A DNA stretch of 64,000 bases from Ziziphus jujuba (GCF_031755915.1 NC_083379.1:17345501-17409500); one strand, 5' to 3'; counted from the stretch's first letter, positions 1 through 12,135 are shown. The notes: generated from the letters alone by a model not told the origin. A program made the numbers and translations.

Positions 1-582
1 AAAATAATTTTTAAATGGAGAATTTTAAAAAAAGTAGAACGAAAGGTTTTGAGAGAAAGTTTTATAGAAATAAAGTATTATTTTTCTATTGTACTATACC
101 ACTCACTGAAATATTTTTGTCTCATGTTTTATTTGTTTTTAAATCCGTTCCCCTAAGTCTAGGTAGTTATTTGACAATTTGCCTCACACATCACCTATTG
201 TTCTGTGTTTCCCCATAGTAGCACTAGTACTTATCTATCCCTCTTTATCTTTATCTTTCTAGAATTAATTGCATCTGTTGTATTCCTAAGTTTTACAAAG
301 ACTCTTAGAATGCTTTGATCTAAATATTGAACACAATATTAACCATATTATGTATGTGTAGTTATGGGCTCTAGTATAATGGATTGTAGTTATGGACCAT
401 AGTTGTGGATTGTATACTGTTGTGGTTCTATCTTTATATTGAAGTATTATTTGTTATGGTATATGTTGTTTGTCCACGGTTTAAGGAAGGTTCCATTGGG
501 TATTTCCTAAAAATTGCCTAGTGGGACTTCACTAGGCGGGACCACCTAGGGTATCCTGGAAGGTTCTCGGGGAAAGTCCTGT
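1..582 (+). repeat. Family A LTR, 3' part only
   Basis: This is the last 0.6 kb of a family A LTR-like unit whose 5' part lies left of the window. It shares with the copy at 17559-20358 the block around 141-165 (CCGTTCCCCTAAGTCTAGG, compare 19928-19947) and ends in the family's closing GGAAAGTCCTG block near 570-582. The exact end is unclear because the terminal ACA is not preserved, and integrase-like sequence starts immediately after. No coding potential is seen; the short frame at 15-218 is AT-rich and has no recognisable feature. Confidence 0.55.
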
Positions 583-1362
583 AACTATCTAATATGGCAC
601 ACTTCTTGCCTTACGAGAAGGCCATTAATTCATCCTATGTTGCCAATTTATTCTGTTGAGAAATTGTGAGACTATATGAGGTTAATAAATCTATTACCAA
701 TGATTAAGATGCTAAGTTTATTAGTCCCTTTTAGAGGATCCTATGGAAAAGGTTCGATATAGTCCTAACTTTCAGCAATGGATATCACCCAGAGGCAAAT
801 GGGAAAATTGAAGTTGTCAATAAGACATTGTGCAACATGTTTGAAAGCTTGGCCAGTGAAAACCAAAACAATGGGATTCAATGCTTACACAACCTGATAT
901 TGTCTACATCAAAATTTCTAAATTAATACAAGACAATGCAACCACTCCTAATCAAGTCACTAGCAAAACTCATAATCAAGCCAACTAGCAATTTGGCTAA
1001 TGGCATTAGCAAAACTCATAATTAAGTCACTCAAGATCTGGAATTATCCAACAAGATATACAAAGCCCAAGCTGACACCCATTGAAAATATAAGACTTTT
1101 AATGTTGGAGATTTAGTCATGGTTCATCTCATAAAAGAACGGCATCAAGTTTGTACTTACAATAAACTAAAGCAGAAGAAGCGAGGACCCTTCCAAATCA
1201 TCTAGGTTCCATGGATGAAAAGCATTTCAACTTGAATTGCCAATAGACTTAAAGGCTTCATCCACTTTTAACATCGCTAACCTCTATGAGTATTATCCCC
1301 CAAATGCTGCTCCAACTTCTTCCTCCTCACTTGTGGTCAAGCTTTATTGTGGTAGGGGAGAA
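583..1362 (+). pseudogene. Ty3/gypsy integrase remnant with polypurine tract
   Basis: Translating across several stops and frameshifts gives the second half of a plant gypsy integrase. About 590-720 matches the core segment beginning MAHFLP; about 745-850 gives the YHPEANGKIEVVNKTL-type block, where the family norm is YHPQTDGQTEVVNRTL; about 1090-1200 gives the C-terminal GDLVMVHLIKER and KKRGPFQI blocks, followed by a FNIANL motif. At 1351-1362 a purine run (GGTAGGGGAGAA) looks like the polypurine tract, followed by TGG as a possible 3' LTR start. It has no open frame and is dead. Upstream pol, gag and the 5' LTR are absent, replaced by the family A copy. Confidence 0.75.
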
Positions 1363-1489
1363 TGGTAAAGCTCCATTGTTGGCCAAAATCTACAAGATTC
1401 AACTAATTGCTCTACAACTTGAGCTTTGATCTAGCTTTATCTTCAATTTGGGATTAGAGTTACACCTCGACCTGAGAAAATACTCTTTA
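1363..1489 (+). repeat. Possible start of a 3' LTR, truncated
   Basis: About 127 bases follow the putative polypurine tract and begin TGGTAAAGCTCC. They precede the CT-rich run where family A sequence resumes. It would be the first part of the 3' LTR of the integrase remnant to its left, but no partner LTR is in the window to test this. Confidence 0.3.
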
Positions 1490-1512
1490 TCTCTCTTTTT
1501 CTCTCTCTCTCC

Positions 1513-1542
<30 letters not shown>
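1490..1542. repeat. CT-rich microsatellite
   Basis: This is a nearly pure CT/TTCTC run inside the family A unit. The matching site in the 17101-23469 copy is the CTT/CT run at 20451-20540, so the pyrimidine tract is an inherited feature of the family rather than a local expansion. Confidence 0.9.
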
Positions 1543-1544
<2 letters not shown>

Positions 1545-2399
1545 TAGATTGGCCAAATTGACCTTTTTCAGCCACTAAGTGATCACACATGCCAATCGTT
1601 GACAAAGCTTAGTTGTCGATGACCTCGGCTGCCAAATTTCATGTTCGGTTGGTTGACGATGCCCCCAGATTGGGCTTCTGAAGCAAACAACAACCCCTTT
1701 CCTTTTCCCAATGATTCAACCATTTGCCAACCAACCAACCCACTCCAATCCATACCTTTATCCCCCCTACTTTGGATCCCTGACTGAATATGGCCTTCGA
1801 TCTTTCAAATTCCAAGTTGTTTGAAAGTTATGTTGATTTAAAATTTGGCTAAAAATTTCCAATCATTTTCTGGCCACCAGTGGCAAGTTGAGCTCATTTT
1901 AGCCAAGTATCCTAAATCTTTATGTTATAAGCTTTTAATTGGTATATAGTTTGCCAACTATGGTTGAGTACTTAAAATTTCACTATTTTTAAGCTAATTT
2001 TAGAAATTGTTTGTAAAAATTGGTTTGTGTTGAAAGTTCCTCCTAGGAGAATTATTGCATATAGGTTCATAGTGACTAATAATGGTTAATGAAATACTCA
2101 ATTTCAAAAGATTAAGCATAAAGAAATCCCAAATTTTCAAGCAATAGGCCATTCAGGATCACTGTATAAGTAGACTCCCTCGTAGTTCAACTTTAAGAAT
2201 CCAAAATAGTAAAAGTGAATTTTTAAAATTTAGTGCATTCCTATACCTTTGAGGAACATATGTGATATTTAAGTGATATTCCTGATGTATGTTTGGCATC
2301 AAATGGAACTTGCAGTGGATCATGTATTAGAGCAAGGATGGACAAATGTTAGTACTGTGAGTGACATATTTTCTTAAGTTTTATTTTGGAGTAAAATAA

Positions 2400-2442
2400 A
2401 TAAATAAATATACATATATATATATATATATATATTTATTAT
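2400..2442. repeat. AAAT/AT microsatellite
   Basis: AAATA repeats run into about 14 AT units. The reverse family A copy has an AT tract at the equivalent position (around 27215-27240), showing that it is a family-wide hypervariable site. Confidence 0.85.
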
Positions 2443-4075
2443 TGAATTTGGATTTAAATGTGTTATTTAACAAATTATTATTAATTGAGTATTTTATAAA
2501 ATTCCAAAAGTGTTTAGATGCATATGTTTAGTTAAAAAAATAAAAGGTTCATTTATTTGAATTATTGTTTTAATTGTTCATCTATGATTTTGTGAATTTT
2601 AAATTATTGGTTGGTTGTAGAATTAAAAATATATTAGCTTATATGGTTTCTTTTTTTAAATGCTATCGTGCTGTAATTTTGATTATAACCTATGTTTGAA
2701 TTGCGAAATTGTTTATCATTAATTTTAGTTTTGGTAAAACAATCATATTAATAAAACATGTCTATTTATGTGTGTATATATATATATTTTTGTGTGTGTG
2801 TGTGTGTGTACAAAATTAAGTAAATACATATGATTTTGTAGGATTATTTATTTATTCATGCATTTATTTATTAACTTAAATGTTGATTTTTAAAGAATTA
2901 AGAGATATGAAAGTATTTAATATTAACATGATTTTATTGTGGTCTATTTTCTTATGACATTATATTTGGGTTTTCAAAAACTTTTATATTGGTTATTGAA
3001 TTTTGGGTAGTACTTAAATTTGTAGAGTTACGTTTAATTTTATGAAAGTTGTAAGATTATTCACTATGTTTAAATCTTTTTAATTTTTAATTTTTAATTG
3101 TTTATTATTATTTAGTTATTTGTTCATTTATTTATTTATTTGTTTATTTAAAACATTTATTTATGGCTTTAAAAAGGAAATTATGGGGAGTCGAGGTTTT
3201 TTTTAATGGTATGTTTATACGTGACTAGTTGGTGTATAGATGCATCATATAGTACCAATATTCTTGATATACACGTGATCGATTTTAGCACAAAGGTTAT
3301 ATATAATCATCTCTTATGCACTGTGGTGAGCAATGGTAGGCAAGTACTTCGTAGTGATAGCATTAGCTACGCTCGCCATAGCCCATGGATGACAGGCTAT
3401 ATTTAGCCATCCTATAGGCACCAAGGTGAGTGAGGGTGGGTAGATATTTTCACACTGACGATAGTAGCCACTCCCACATAGCTATAGGATGACAGGTTAT
3501 TCACCACCAGCACCTTTAAGATGCTAAAGGAGCTACATGCAGCTTCTCTTCTCTCTCTTCTCTTAAGTGGTGATTGAGATGCTAAACATCACTTGACAAC
3601 ACTAGTATATCATATGGGTGATCATGTGTCCTTTTGATATATATATATATATATTATGTTACGTGTCAAGTGTACCACACCATACTGAGGCAACGTTCTT
3701 ATTTAGCCTATGAATGATTTAGTATCATATTTTTGCTCCCTACAAGATTAGGGTTTGGATGGGCATTATAGGTATCTACCCCTGATCGTATTGATAGTAA
3801 TATACCTACAGACAGATGATACCAAGGGATCATGTATTGGTATATTACATGATACATCGAGTGTATTTCTGCTATGAGTATTCGGTTTAAGTAATTTATT
3901 TATCATTTTTAGTTATATTTTACCTAATTATGATTATTAATACTATTATTGTTGTTAATTGCAAGTTTATTGTGTTGGTTCAAATTGATGCCTTTATGGA
4001 TATGGAAGTTTTTGTGTAACGTTATGAAGTAGAAGGAAGGTTAATATGGTATTGGTAACAAAAATCCATATCAAC

Positions 4076-4245
4076 CTTTGAGCAAATGTATGAGCCTTCG
4101 GGCAAGTGTGTCAGCCTTCGAGCAGGTATATGAGCCTTCGGGCAAGTATATTAGCCTTCAGGTAGATGTATCAGACTCCAACCAGTATATGAGCCTTCAA
4201 ACAGGTGTATTAACATTTGGGTAGATGTATTAGCCTATAGACAGG
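4076..4245 (+). repeat. Minisatellite, about 21-bp unit (AGCCTTCGGGCAAGTGTAT-like)
   Basis: About eight degenerate tandem units of 20-23 bases each contain AGCCTTCGGGCA or a decayed form, with no unique spacers between them. The same unit occurs at 22976-23055 and, reversed, at 25337-25396, each time within a family A element, so it is an internal tandem array of that LTR family with variable copy number. Confidence 0.85.
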
Positions 4246-4988
4246 TCATTCAAATCCTTTGAGAGATTGTATACATATTCATATTTATGTATATGTGTAT
4301 AAAAAAAAAATATGTATTTATGTTGGTTTTGAATAGTGGTGGTGTTATTCGGAATTATCGTCATGACCTTAGTTATTCAATTTCAAGTATTATTTCTATA
4401 ATTTATTGTTCCTTAACAACATAAATTCATATTTGAATATTTCTTAGATGTTGAAAAGTAGACTTGTGATTTAAGGTCTAGAACCTAGGTTGTCTTTATC
4501 TATTATTTTTATTATTATTATTATTATCTCTTTATGTATTTATGTGTTGGCATATTCATGAAGTGTTGTAAAATTATGAGATTGTAGTAAGTGGGAGGTG
4601 TGGGTGGCCAGAAGTTTATAAAAGTACGTATTTTCTATGCTGAATAAAACCTTAGAAAGAGTCAGGGCCATTATGGGGTTTAGATAGGAAAATTCAGGAA
4701 AAGTCCTGATAAATAAAAAAGTACTTATAATTTATTATTTATTATTTATATTTATATTCCTACGCTTTTGTTATTGAAGCCTTGCAAATTTGTAGAAAAT
4801 CCTAGTAAAGATGGGATAAATAGGGCAAATGTTTAATTTTGGAATGAATTTTTTGTGCATGAAATATTTGAGAAAGTCAATTTTATAAGAGAGATATTAT
4901 CGGATTTTTCATATAAATCCCAATAGGATTTCCTCCTAGTCGAAGATATTCTAGGGTTTCGATAAGTAACTTTGGAAAGGTTTTAACA

Positions 4989-5470
4989 ATTAGGGTTTAA
5001 TATGTCACTGCGAATCTATTTGATTTGTATTGGTCCACAACATTGTTCTTTATTTGTTTGCATTTTAGTTTTAGTTGGACAACGTCATTTGTTCCTTTCA
5101 TGGGAACCAAGTAGAAATTCAGGTGCGAGTCTAGGGAAGCTATCATATGCCACCACCACATCATTAAGTTGATCCATCTATGATGGTCCTCATTGGTTAC
5201 CACTTGCTACGTAGGCTCTTGCATCAGTAGCCATTACTTAATATGGCACCATTTTGTTATTCCCTTTTGTATAAAAGCTTGGTCATCCTCAAGCTTAAGT
5301 CAATTGAATTTTGCTATCATTGTTGCTATTTTGTAAGCTTTATGAGCTCAATTTCCTAATGAATTGGACTAGTTGAATGTTGGGTTTCTACCACCCACTT
5401 TCAATTTTAGTAATTAGAACAATTTTCTTTTAACTTCCTATGTCAACTTCTATCCATGGCCTCTTCTTTT
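4989..5470. other. Intergenic, possible LTR fragment
   Basis: There is no gene here. The stretch contains TTGTATAAAAGCTTGG at about 5267-5282, a TATA-box-like sequence followed by a CT/TG-rich leader, which resembles the middle of an LTR, but no paired terminus or related copy was found in the window. The small frames here lack any family signature. Confidence 0.3.
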
Positions 5471-6260
5471 TACACAAAGATATCACCAATGCCATTTATC
5501 AATATTACATCACGTATGCTACTAAAGATGTTGCAAAGCAATGCCATTTGGAGAAAGAAACTATGATAGCATGGTGACAAAGTGAAAAAAATCATAAGTG
5601 TCACGAATGCTTTCCATGATATAAAGAGTATGTCATGCAATGGATTTATGACAAACATAAGTTGTCAAAGATGGTTGCGGTGACAAATGTTGATAAACAC
5701 ATAAAGTCATGACAAATAACAAATTTGTCATATATTGTATATATGATAGATTAAATTAGTCATGCAATCATTTTGTGACAAGCCATAAATATGCCACTTA
5801 AATATTAAGTGATGAAAATAGTTTGCCACGATAACATTTAGAGACGAAACGTGCGTTTGTCATGAATATTACTAATTGACACAAATGGTTTAAATTTGAC
5901 CAGATCTTGAATATGTATCGATGACAAAATTTATATAAACAATGACCAAAAATGTGCTTTACATGACAAAAACTGATGTCACAGTAATGGTCAAATCTAT
6001 GACAATTTTTATTTTTTTTTTTTGGTTGCAGTTACATGCTCTTTCAGTGACAAAGTAAAATGTTCATCATGAAAATGCTTTTTGATGGGTCTATCATGGC
6101 AAGCATGAGATGATCTAATTTTGTCACCTAAACACGAGAAGGTGACAAAAATGGCTTTTTGTCACAAATTAGCTAGGTAGCGGTTGCCTAAATTGACAGC
6201 ACAGGGTGAAGGTGAGCATGGCACTTATGGCAAATCATCTGATCTTGTCCTCATTTTAAT
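5470..6260. repeat. Cluster of TGACAAA/TTTGTCA motifs, DNA-transposon-like subterminal repeats
   Basis: Copies of TGACAAA, TTTGTCA and TTGTCAC/GTGACAA occur again and again in both orientations (for example at about 5648-5665, 5708-5735, 5925, 5965, 6045, 6122, 6145 and 6158). Dense short direct and inverted motifs of this kind are typical of the ends of CACTA-type and some other plant DNA transposons, where the transposase binds. No transposase frame and no clear terminal repeat were found. Confidence 0.45.
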
Positions 6261-6310
6261 TCGAAAGTAGTGTATTGTATTTTCAATTTTTTATTTGCTA
6301 AAGGATATTA

Positions 6311-6628
6311 TTGACTTTTTATAAATGGATAAAAATGGAATATAAAATATTATTAAAAAGTAGTATAGATAGCAAAAAATATAGTGTTAATAGAATTACT
6401 CTACAGATGAATGACCCAACAAGGGCAACATATCATTTTGAAATAAATTTGTCTCTATATATAATGTTTGTGCTAAATTTTCCCCCCATACACATCGAAA
6501 GGAAATTTAGCTCCCAAGTGGAAACGATTATAATTTCCATAATATCCACCAAATTTATATTTTTTTCCATAATTTTCATGAAAATTTCAATCATAATATC
6601 GACATCGTATTATTCACAACTTAGTTAA
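6311..6628 (+). other. AT-rich open frame, not supported as a gene
   Basis: A 105-codon frame lies at the edge of the decayed DNA transposon. Its composition is Ile/Phe/Ser/Lys-rich as expected for a random AT-rich frame, with no signal or domain, so I do not call it a gene. Confidence 0.2.
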
Positions 6629-7090
6629 AAAATCCATATTTTCCATGGAAATTTTCAAAATTTCCTAAAACTTTCTTAAATTTCTCTGAAATTTCTATAA
6701 ATTTCAATAAAAATTTTGAAAATATCTATGATTTTTTTGTTAATTTTTAATCAAATTTTTTTAAAAATATTATTGATATTTAGTAAAACCTTTTGCCAAA
6801 CTAATATTATTGACTGTCTTTTTTTACTCTTTATAATTGTCTTTCAATAATTAGGCAAATAAAAGTAAAAAAAATCACATTTAACAGACAATGTTCAAAA
6901 TTATATTAGACACATCTACTTATCAAATTCTTAGAGAAAATTAGTATCACAATTATAAATTTATCTACCTATTATTATTTTTTTAAATAATAAATTTAAT
7001 ATTTGTATAAATATTATAAAGTAGATAAAAATTAGAATGTAGAAAAAAAATTGAAAGCTATGCAGGAAATATATTTTCTGCAAACCAAGG

Positions 7091-7174
7091 TCAAAATTTC
7101 AGTATCTTTGATATTTGATACATGCAAACCTATCAAAATTTCAGTATCTTTGATATTTGATACATGCAAACCTA
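7091..7174. repeat. Exact 42-bp tandem duplication
   Basis: The unit starting TCAAAATTTCAGTATC occurs twice head to tail (7091-7132 and 7133-7174) with no difference I can see. It lies inside the old DNA transposon copy, so it is much younger than its surroundings and probably arose by replication slippage. Confidence 0.9.
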
Positions 7175-7896
7175 ACTCTCAAATATTTATATTGATGGTA
7201 TATTAACGATTATATGCAAAATTATCAAGAAGACTATATATCTTAATAATTACCTTTTACATCACATTTTAAAATGAGAATAAAGAATATACAAACTATT
7301 CTCAACCATCTAGGTGTTCTTTGTAATATTGAAATGACATTTATAAAATATAATGTTATTGTAATAATTGTTATATATATCTTAATTAATAAATAATTTT
7401 ATTAAATATATATTTTTTTTCCTCTTTTTATTAATAATAATGTAACAACCCATCTTGAAGTACACTGGAATTTTTCTCACTGTGATTGAGTTTGACCAAG
7501 TTAACCAAATGCGATCCGTTTTGACTTTTTGTTCCAGATGAAGATTCGCGTTGACCAAGTACCATTGCAATGTACACATCGACTTGAGTTCGTGGACTAG
7601 TAGCACATAAAAAATGAAGCTACGGTTAGAAAGTTTTGAGCTAAGCAAATTGCGATCCAAACTATTCAAGTGGTGCCGTGTTGAACTTTTTATTTTTGCA
7701 AAATTTTGTTTTGACTTGTACATGGTCGTAAAGTACTCGTCGATACGAGTTCATAGATTAGTTGCACACTTAATTTGGACATTTGATTAGAAAGTTATAG
7801 ACCTGCAATATTTCCTTAAGACTAATTACCATGCACACAATTCTGTGCATGTGGAAACGTGTGCATGGTGCCCACCGACATTGTGCCATATGTAAC

Positions 7897-9023
7897 TGAT
7901 ACGAACCTAGGACGACCTGCTCCTAAACCCGTATTATATTAGTCCGGATCTCAATTAAGTTCAAGTTCTAATGGAATGGACCTCAACCCCTAACCAACCT
8001 ATGGTTAGAAACCTTGGTATAATGTAGACGCCACAATAGGGGATGGAAAACCTATTGATAAGTCAAACTAAAACAACCAATTCTCTAATGGTGTTTTAGG
8101 TGTTCTAAAAGAACAAAGAGATAATTAATCTCACAAGTATTTTCTCAATCAAATCAAAGTTGTATTATTATTGAAAAATAAGCCATTAAATAGGCTACAA
8201 AGCCACGAAATAAAACCCTAAAAACAAAGGGAAAACCGGCCATACAAAGTAGTTTCCTATGGTGGCCGAAATTCTCACTCTTTTCCTAATCTAATTTGGA
8301 TTAATTAATTCCTTTATTTTGAATTAGGAATTAATTAATTTACAATGAAAATAATAAAATAATAACTTTCCTAAACTTATTCTTCCAGAAAAAAAAAATA
8401 AATAAAAACTAAAAAGTAATGGTAGTTTCCTAAAACAAAAAGTAAAAACAAATTAGGAAACTAAAAATGCTAGCCTTTTGATCAAGTTGACTTTGATCAA
8501 TCTTTGACCTCTTTGAGCTTCAAATCAGCTTCTAGATTCTTTTTAGGATGCCAAATAAGCTGAATATGAAGTCCCACACGTTGCCCATGCTTGGAAAAAT
8601 AAGAAAAGGCTAATACAGTAAAGCCAGCGAGCAATACAGCAAATTCGGCCAAATTGTTGATGCTGTCCGTAAAAGCCCTTTTTGATTGCATTTGAGGCTG
8701 CTTTAACTTGATTCCATGACCTCTTAGGCATATGTATTGAACCCATAAAGCATTGGAACCATTTCATGCTTCCCGAACTCCAAAAATGTACCAAAATCGT
8801 CACCCGGGTCCGTATCGGCTTCCACCACTTGGATGCTTAGAATAGGCTTTGTATCTTCAAGTATGGACAAGCTCTTTTGAGATTGATTACCCCCTATATA
8901 AATACTCCCAGGGTGTCCTTACATCTGTTGATTTGAGCTCTTGTGATTGGCCTAGTCTTCATCCGTGTCGAGTCAGCACCCTAGCGGGTTATCGGTTGAG
9001 AGGGCTTGGGCGGAATCACATCA
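7897..9023 (-). repeat. 3' LTR of the gag-only gypsy element
   Basis: This 1127-bp LTR pairs with 11010-12135. On the minus strand it begins TGATGTGATTCCGCC and ends GGTTCGTATCA. Near its 5' part it carries a short frame beginning MKTRPITRAQ, the tail of pol that reads into the LTR in this lineage. It also contains a TATATAAATA motif (8897-8906 region, opposite strand) that could be the LTR TATA box. Confidence 0.92.
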
Positions 9024-9840
9024 TTGCTATTTCATGATTCAAACCACCAAGAAACCTTGCCATGGTTGCTTCCCTATCTTCATTCAAGTTCAATCTCATC
9101 ATAAGCATCTCCATCTCCTTGTAATAATCCTCCACGGATCCATATCCTTGAGATAAAGATTGAAATCTTTGATGCAGCAACCTATGATAGTGTGATGGTA
9201 CGAATCGCTTCCGCATGGCTCCTTTCATTTGTCACCATGTAGTAATCAAGTCATCACCAACTCTCCTTCGGGTGTTTTGCTCATTGGTCCACCATTGGAG
9301 TGCATAATGGCCAAACTCCATTGCTGCCACTTTCACCTTCTTAGCCTCCGAATAATTATGGTGGTCAAATATCATCTCCATCTTTTCTTCCCACTCCAAA
9401 TATGCTTCGGGGTCACTTTTTCCCATGAATGGTGGGATGTTGATCTTGATATTGCTAAGATTGTCATCTGTTCCTTCCCTCCTATACCTTCCACGGCCAG
9501 CTTTCTCTTGGACAGCAAAGGTTTCGTCCATGCCTTTCCCAAAGTCTCCACCGAATGGCTCCTCGTCAAATTCTTCTCTCGGTCTCTCGTGACCTCCTCG
9601 TCCTCCATGGAATTCTTGCCTATTTCTTGTGTTCGGAATTCCTTGGGAAACTTCTAGCCTTCCCATCCTTTGATTCACATGATCAACTTGAGCACTAACC
9701 CGCTATATTGACTCCAAAACAGCTCTCATGTCCACTTGGTCTGCACTCACGGTAGCTTGGGCATCGCCATGGAATGCTACGGATTCCTCCTCATTGATCC
9801 TCAAAGGTGGATCTCCTCTCCTCATTCTTGATTCTGTCAT
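9016..9840 (-). pseudogene. Ty3/gypsy gag, two stops, 3' truncated
   Basis: The minus-strand frame from ATG at 9838-9840 reads MTESRMRRGDPP and continues through the gag core: PPFMGKSDPEAYLEWEEKME at about 9390-9450, the WW motif at about 9290, then KRFVPSHYHRLLHQR and DYYKEMEML to GLNHEIA near 9025. These are hallmarks of the plant retrotransposon gag family (Retrotrans_gag). There are two in-frame stops, one at about 9703 (after VLESI) and TGA at 9232-9234 after LITTW. The reading frame is otherwise kept across both. Normal elements continue into a basic region and CCHC zinc knuckle; here the sequence jumps at about 9023 into the 3' LTR. The product would have packaged RNA into virus-like particles. 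Confidence 0.88.
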
Positions 9841-10995
9841 GTTAGTATAATAATGCAATAGAAATAAAATATGACCTTACCAATTTCACTCCCTTACGTG
9901 TTTCACTCAAATGAAGACTCAACAGTCGTGTTTGCACACTTGTTTCGGCTTTTTACCCTGTTTTAAGCTCACACACTCTTGCCTTTTTTCACTCAATGAA
10001 TTATCTCAAAGTTCTAATTAAAACACCCACAAAATAGCAATTAGATCACTAATATGTTTTAATTAAACTTATCAACAAAACAGTAGCAAAAAGTAGGCAA
10101 TACCGAAAGAATCTAACAAATCCTAATTTTTCGGCTTTCTAGACAAGAAAACACAAAATAATGGGAAAACGTTGGAATTTTTGAAAACTGCACCAGATGG
10201 TAGTAGATTATGAGTTCAAGAATAAAATTCCAGGAAAAGAAATTCAAATACGAACAAGAATCAAATTGAACAAAAATATAGAATAGCTGTTGGTTGTCGT
10301 TCTTTGTAATTCAAGTTTTGTAATAAATCCTTTAACTGATTTTAATCCAAATAATTTAAGCACCCAAAATCCAAGTATGCAGCAGCAAAAATAATTTCCC
10401 AGCAATTCAAATATTAAATAAATAAACAAAAAACCAGCAGCTCCAACAAATTCCCAGCAAACAAATCAAACTCCAACAAGCCGAAATATTTTTTTTTCTT
10501 TTTTTTTTATCCAGCTTTGCCTCTTTTTTTTTTTTTTTTTCACTCACAGGACATAAACAACTGCAGTAGCAAGAGTAAGTACCAAAATTGCAATTCCAAA
10601 TCCAAAACAAATACCAAACCCGTGACCTCCAAATAAACACAATGTGCAGTTTTTTTTTTTTTTTTTTTAAATGTTGCCGCAAACTTCTTTTTTTTTTTTC
10701 TTTCTTTTTTTTTTGAATATATGAATGGAAATATTTAAGACTAAAACAGCAAAGAAAAATCAACAAAAACGAAATTAAAAGAACAATGATGAAAGACAAC
10801 CAACAAACTAGGAAACCAAAAATACGGTAAAACTAGGAAATCCTAATTCAACTAGGAATGAATTTATTTATTTATTTTTTTTAAGATGCAGAACGTGTAT
10901 AGGATGGATGCAACCTTAACCGAATGCTAAAATTGCAGACTAACATAAAAACAAATAAAGCAAATAAAGATAGATTCAAACCTGAATAAAATTTA
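9841..10995 (-). other. Untranslated leader of the gypsy element
   Basis: About 1.15 kb separates the primer site and gag ATG. It is AT-rich with T/A homopolymer runs at 10490-10545, 10650-10670 and 10686-10714 (plus-strand T, A on the element's sense strand). No open frame of note. The long frames in it are made of Lys/Phe homopolymers and are rejected. Confidence 0.6.
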
Positions 10996-11007
10996 GCTCT
11001 GATACCA
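10996..11007 (-). promoter_or_regulatory. Primer binding site for initiator Met-tRNA
   Basis: On the minus strand the 12 bases read TGGTATCAGAGC, complementary to the 3' end of plant initiator Met-tRNA, two bases from the inner edge of the right LTR. It fixes the element's direction and marks the right LTR as the 5' LTR. Confidence 0.95.
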
Positions 11008-11009
11008 AA

Positions 11010-12135
11010 TGATACAAACCTAAGACGACCTGCTCCTAAACCCATATTATATTAGCCCGGATCTCAATTAAGTTCAAGTTCTAATGGAATGGACCTCAAC
11101 CCCTAACGAACCTGTGGTTAGAAACCTTGGTATAATGTAGACGCCACAATAGGGGATGGAAAACCTATTGATAAGTCAAACTAAAACAACCAATTCTCTA
11201 ATGGTGTTTTAGGTGTTCTAAAAGAACAAAGAGATAATTAATCTCACAAGTATTTTCTCAATCAAATCAAAGTTGTATTATTATTGAAAAATAAGCCTTT
11301 AAATAGGCTATAAAGCCATTAAATAAAACCCTAAAAACAAAGGGAAAACTGGCCATACAAAGTAGTTTCCTATGGTGGCCGAAATTCTCACTCTTTTCCT
11401 AATCTAATTTGGATTAATTAATTCCTTTATTTTGAATTAGGAATTAATTAATTTACAATGAAAATAATAAAATAATAACTTTCCTAAACTTATTCTTCCA
11501 GAAAAAAAAATAAATAAAAACTAAAAAGTAATGGTAGTTTCCTAAAACAAAAAGTAAAAACAAATTAGGAAACTAAAAATGCTAGCCTTTTGATCAAGTT
11601 GACTTTGATCAATCTTTGACCTCTTTGAGCTTCAAATCAGCTTCTAGATTCTTTTTAGGATGCCAAATAAGCTTAATATGAAGTCCCACAAGTTGCCCAT
11701 GCTTGGAAAAATAAGAAAAGGCTAATACAGTAAAGCCAGCAAGCAATACAGCAAATTCGGCCAAATTGTTGATGCTGTCCGTAAAAGCCCTTTTTGATTG
11801 CATTTGAGGCTGCTTTAACTTGATTCCATGACCTCTTAGGCATATGTATTGAACCCATAAAGCATTGGAACCATTTCATGCTTCCCGGACTCCAAAAATG
11901 TACCAAAATCGTCACCCGGGTCCGTATCGGCTTCCACCACTTGGATGCTTAGAATAGGCTTTGTATCTTCAAGTATGGACAAGCTCTTTTAAGATTGATT
12001 ACCCCCTATATAAATACTCCCAGGGTGTCCTTAAATCTCTTGATTTGAGCTCTTGTGATTGGCCTAGTCTTCATCCGTGTCGAGTCAGCACCCCAGCGGG
12101 TTATCGGTTGAGCGGGCTCTGGCGGAATCACATTA
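11010..12135 (-). repeat. 5' LTR of the gag-only gypsy element
   Basis: This 1126-bp LTR pairs with 7897-9023 and has the same TGAT/ATCA edges, though the outer edge has decayed to ATTA. The assignment of the outer edge at 12135 rests on the inner copy (CACATCA at 9017-9023) and on the GTCAC duplication that follows. Confidence 0.9.

Larger units (their letters stand above)
1490..4988 (+). mobile_element. Family A LTR-like unit, 5' end missing
   Basis: Family A sequence resumes at a CT-rich run and can be followed through blocks shared with other copies: the CCACTAAGTGATCACA region (compare 20565-20585), the TTTGGATCCC block at about 1770 (compare 20760), an AT/GT microsatellite zone, the block with ATCATATAGTACCAATATTC at about 3245 (compare 21527 and 13530), the AGCCTTCGGGCAAG minisatellite, and the end TTTTAACA at 4981-4988. 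The 5' end with TGTAAC is not present. It has no coding frame longer than background. Stretches are rich in TG/CA and TA, as expected from methylation decay of an old copy. Confidence 0.7.
7897..12135 (-). mobile_element. Non-autonomous Ty3/gypsy element, gag only
   Basis: Two LTRs (7897-9023 and 11010-12135) bound an internal part with only a broken gag on the minus strand. The LTR edges are TGAT and ATCA. The primer site next to the right LTR sets the orientation, so the right LTR is the 5' one. Flanking bases GTAAC (7892-7896) and GTCAC (12136-12140) are a 5-bp target duplication with one mismatch. Protease, reverse transcriptase, RNase H and integrase are all missing: gag is joined almost directly to the 3' LTR. 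The LTRs differ at about two dozen sites by eye over about 1126 bp, so the insertion is moderately recent and needed helper proteins from another element. Confidence 0.9.

Noticed and set aside
1399..1605. Minus frame of Arg/Glu repeats
   Set aside because: Produced by the CT microsatellite.
4076..4245. CRISPR-like regular repeats
   Set aside because: The units are directly adjacent without unique spacers, and the same array occurs in other copies of a plant repeat. It is a minisatellite.
10407..10799. 130-codon Lys- and Phe-rich frame
   Set aside because: Made of A/T homopolymers in a retrotransposon leader.
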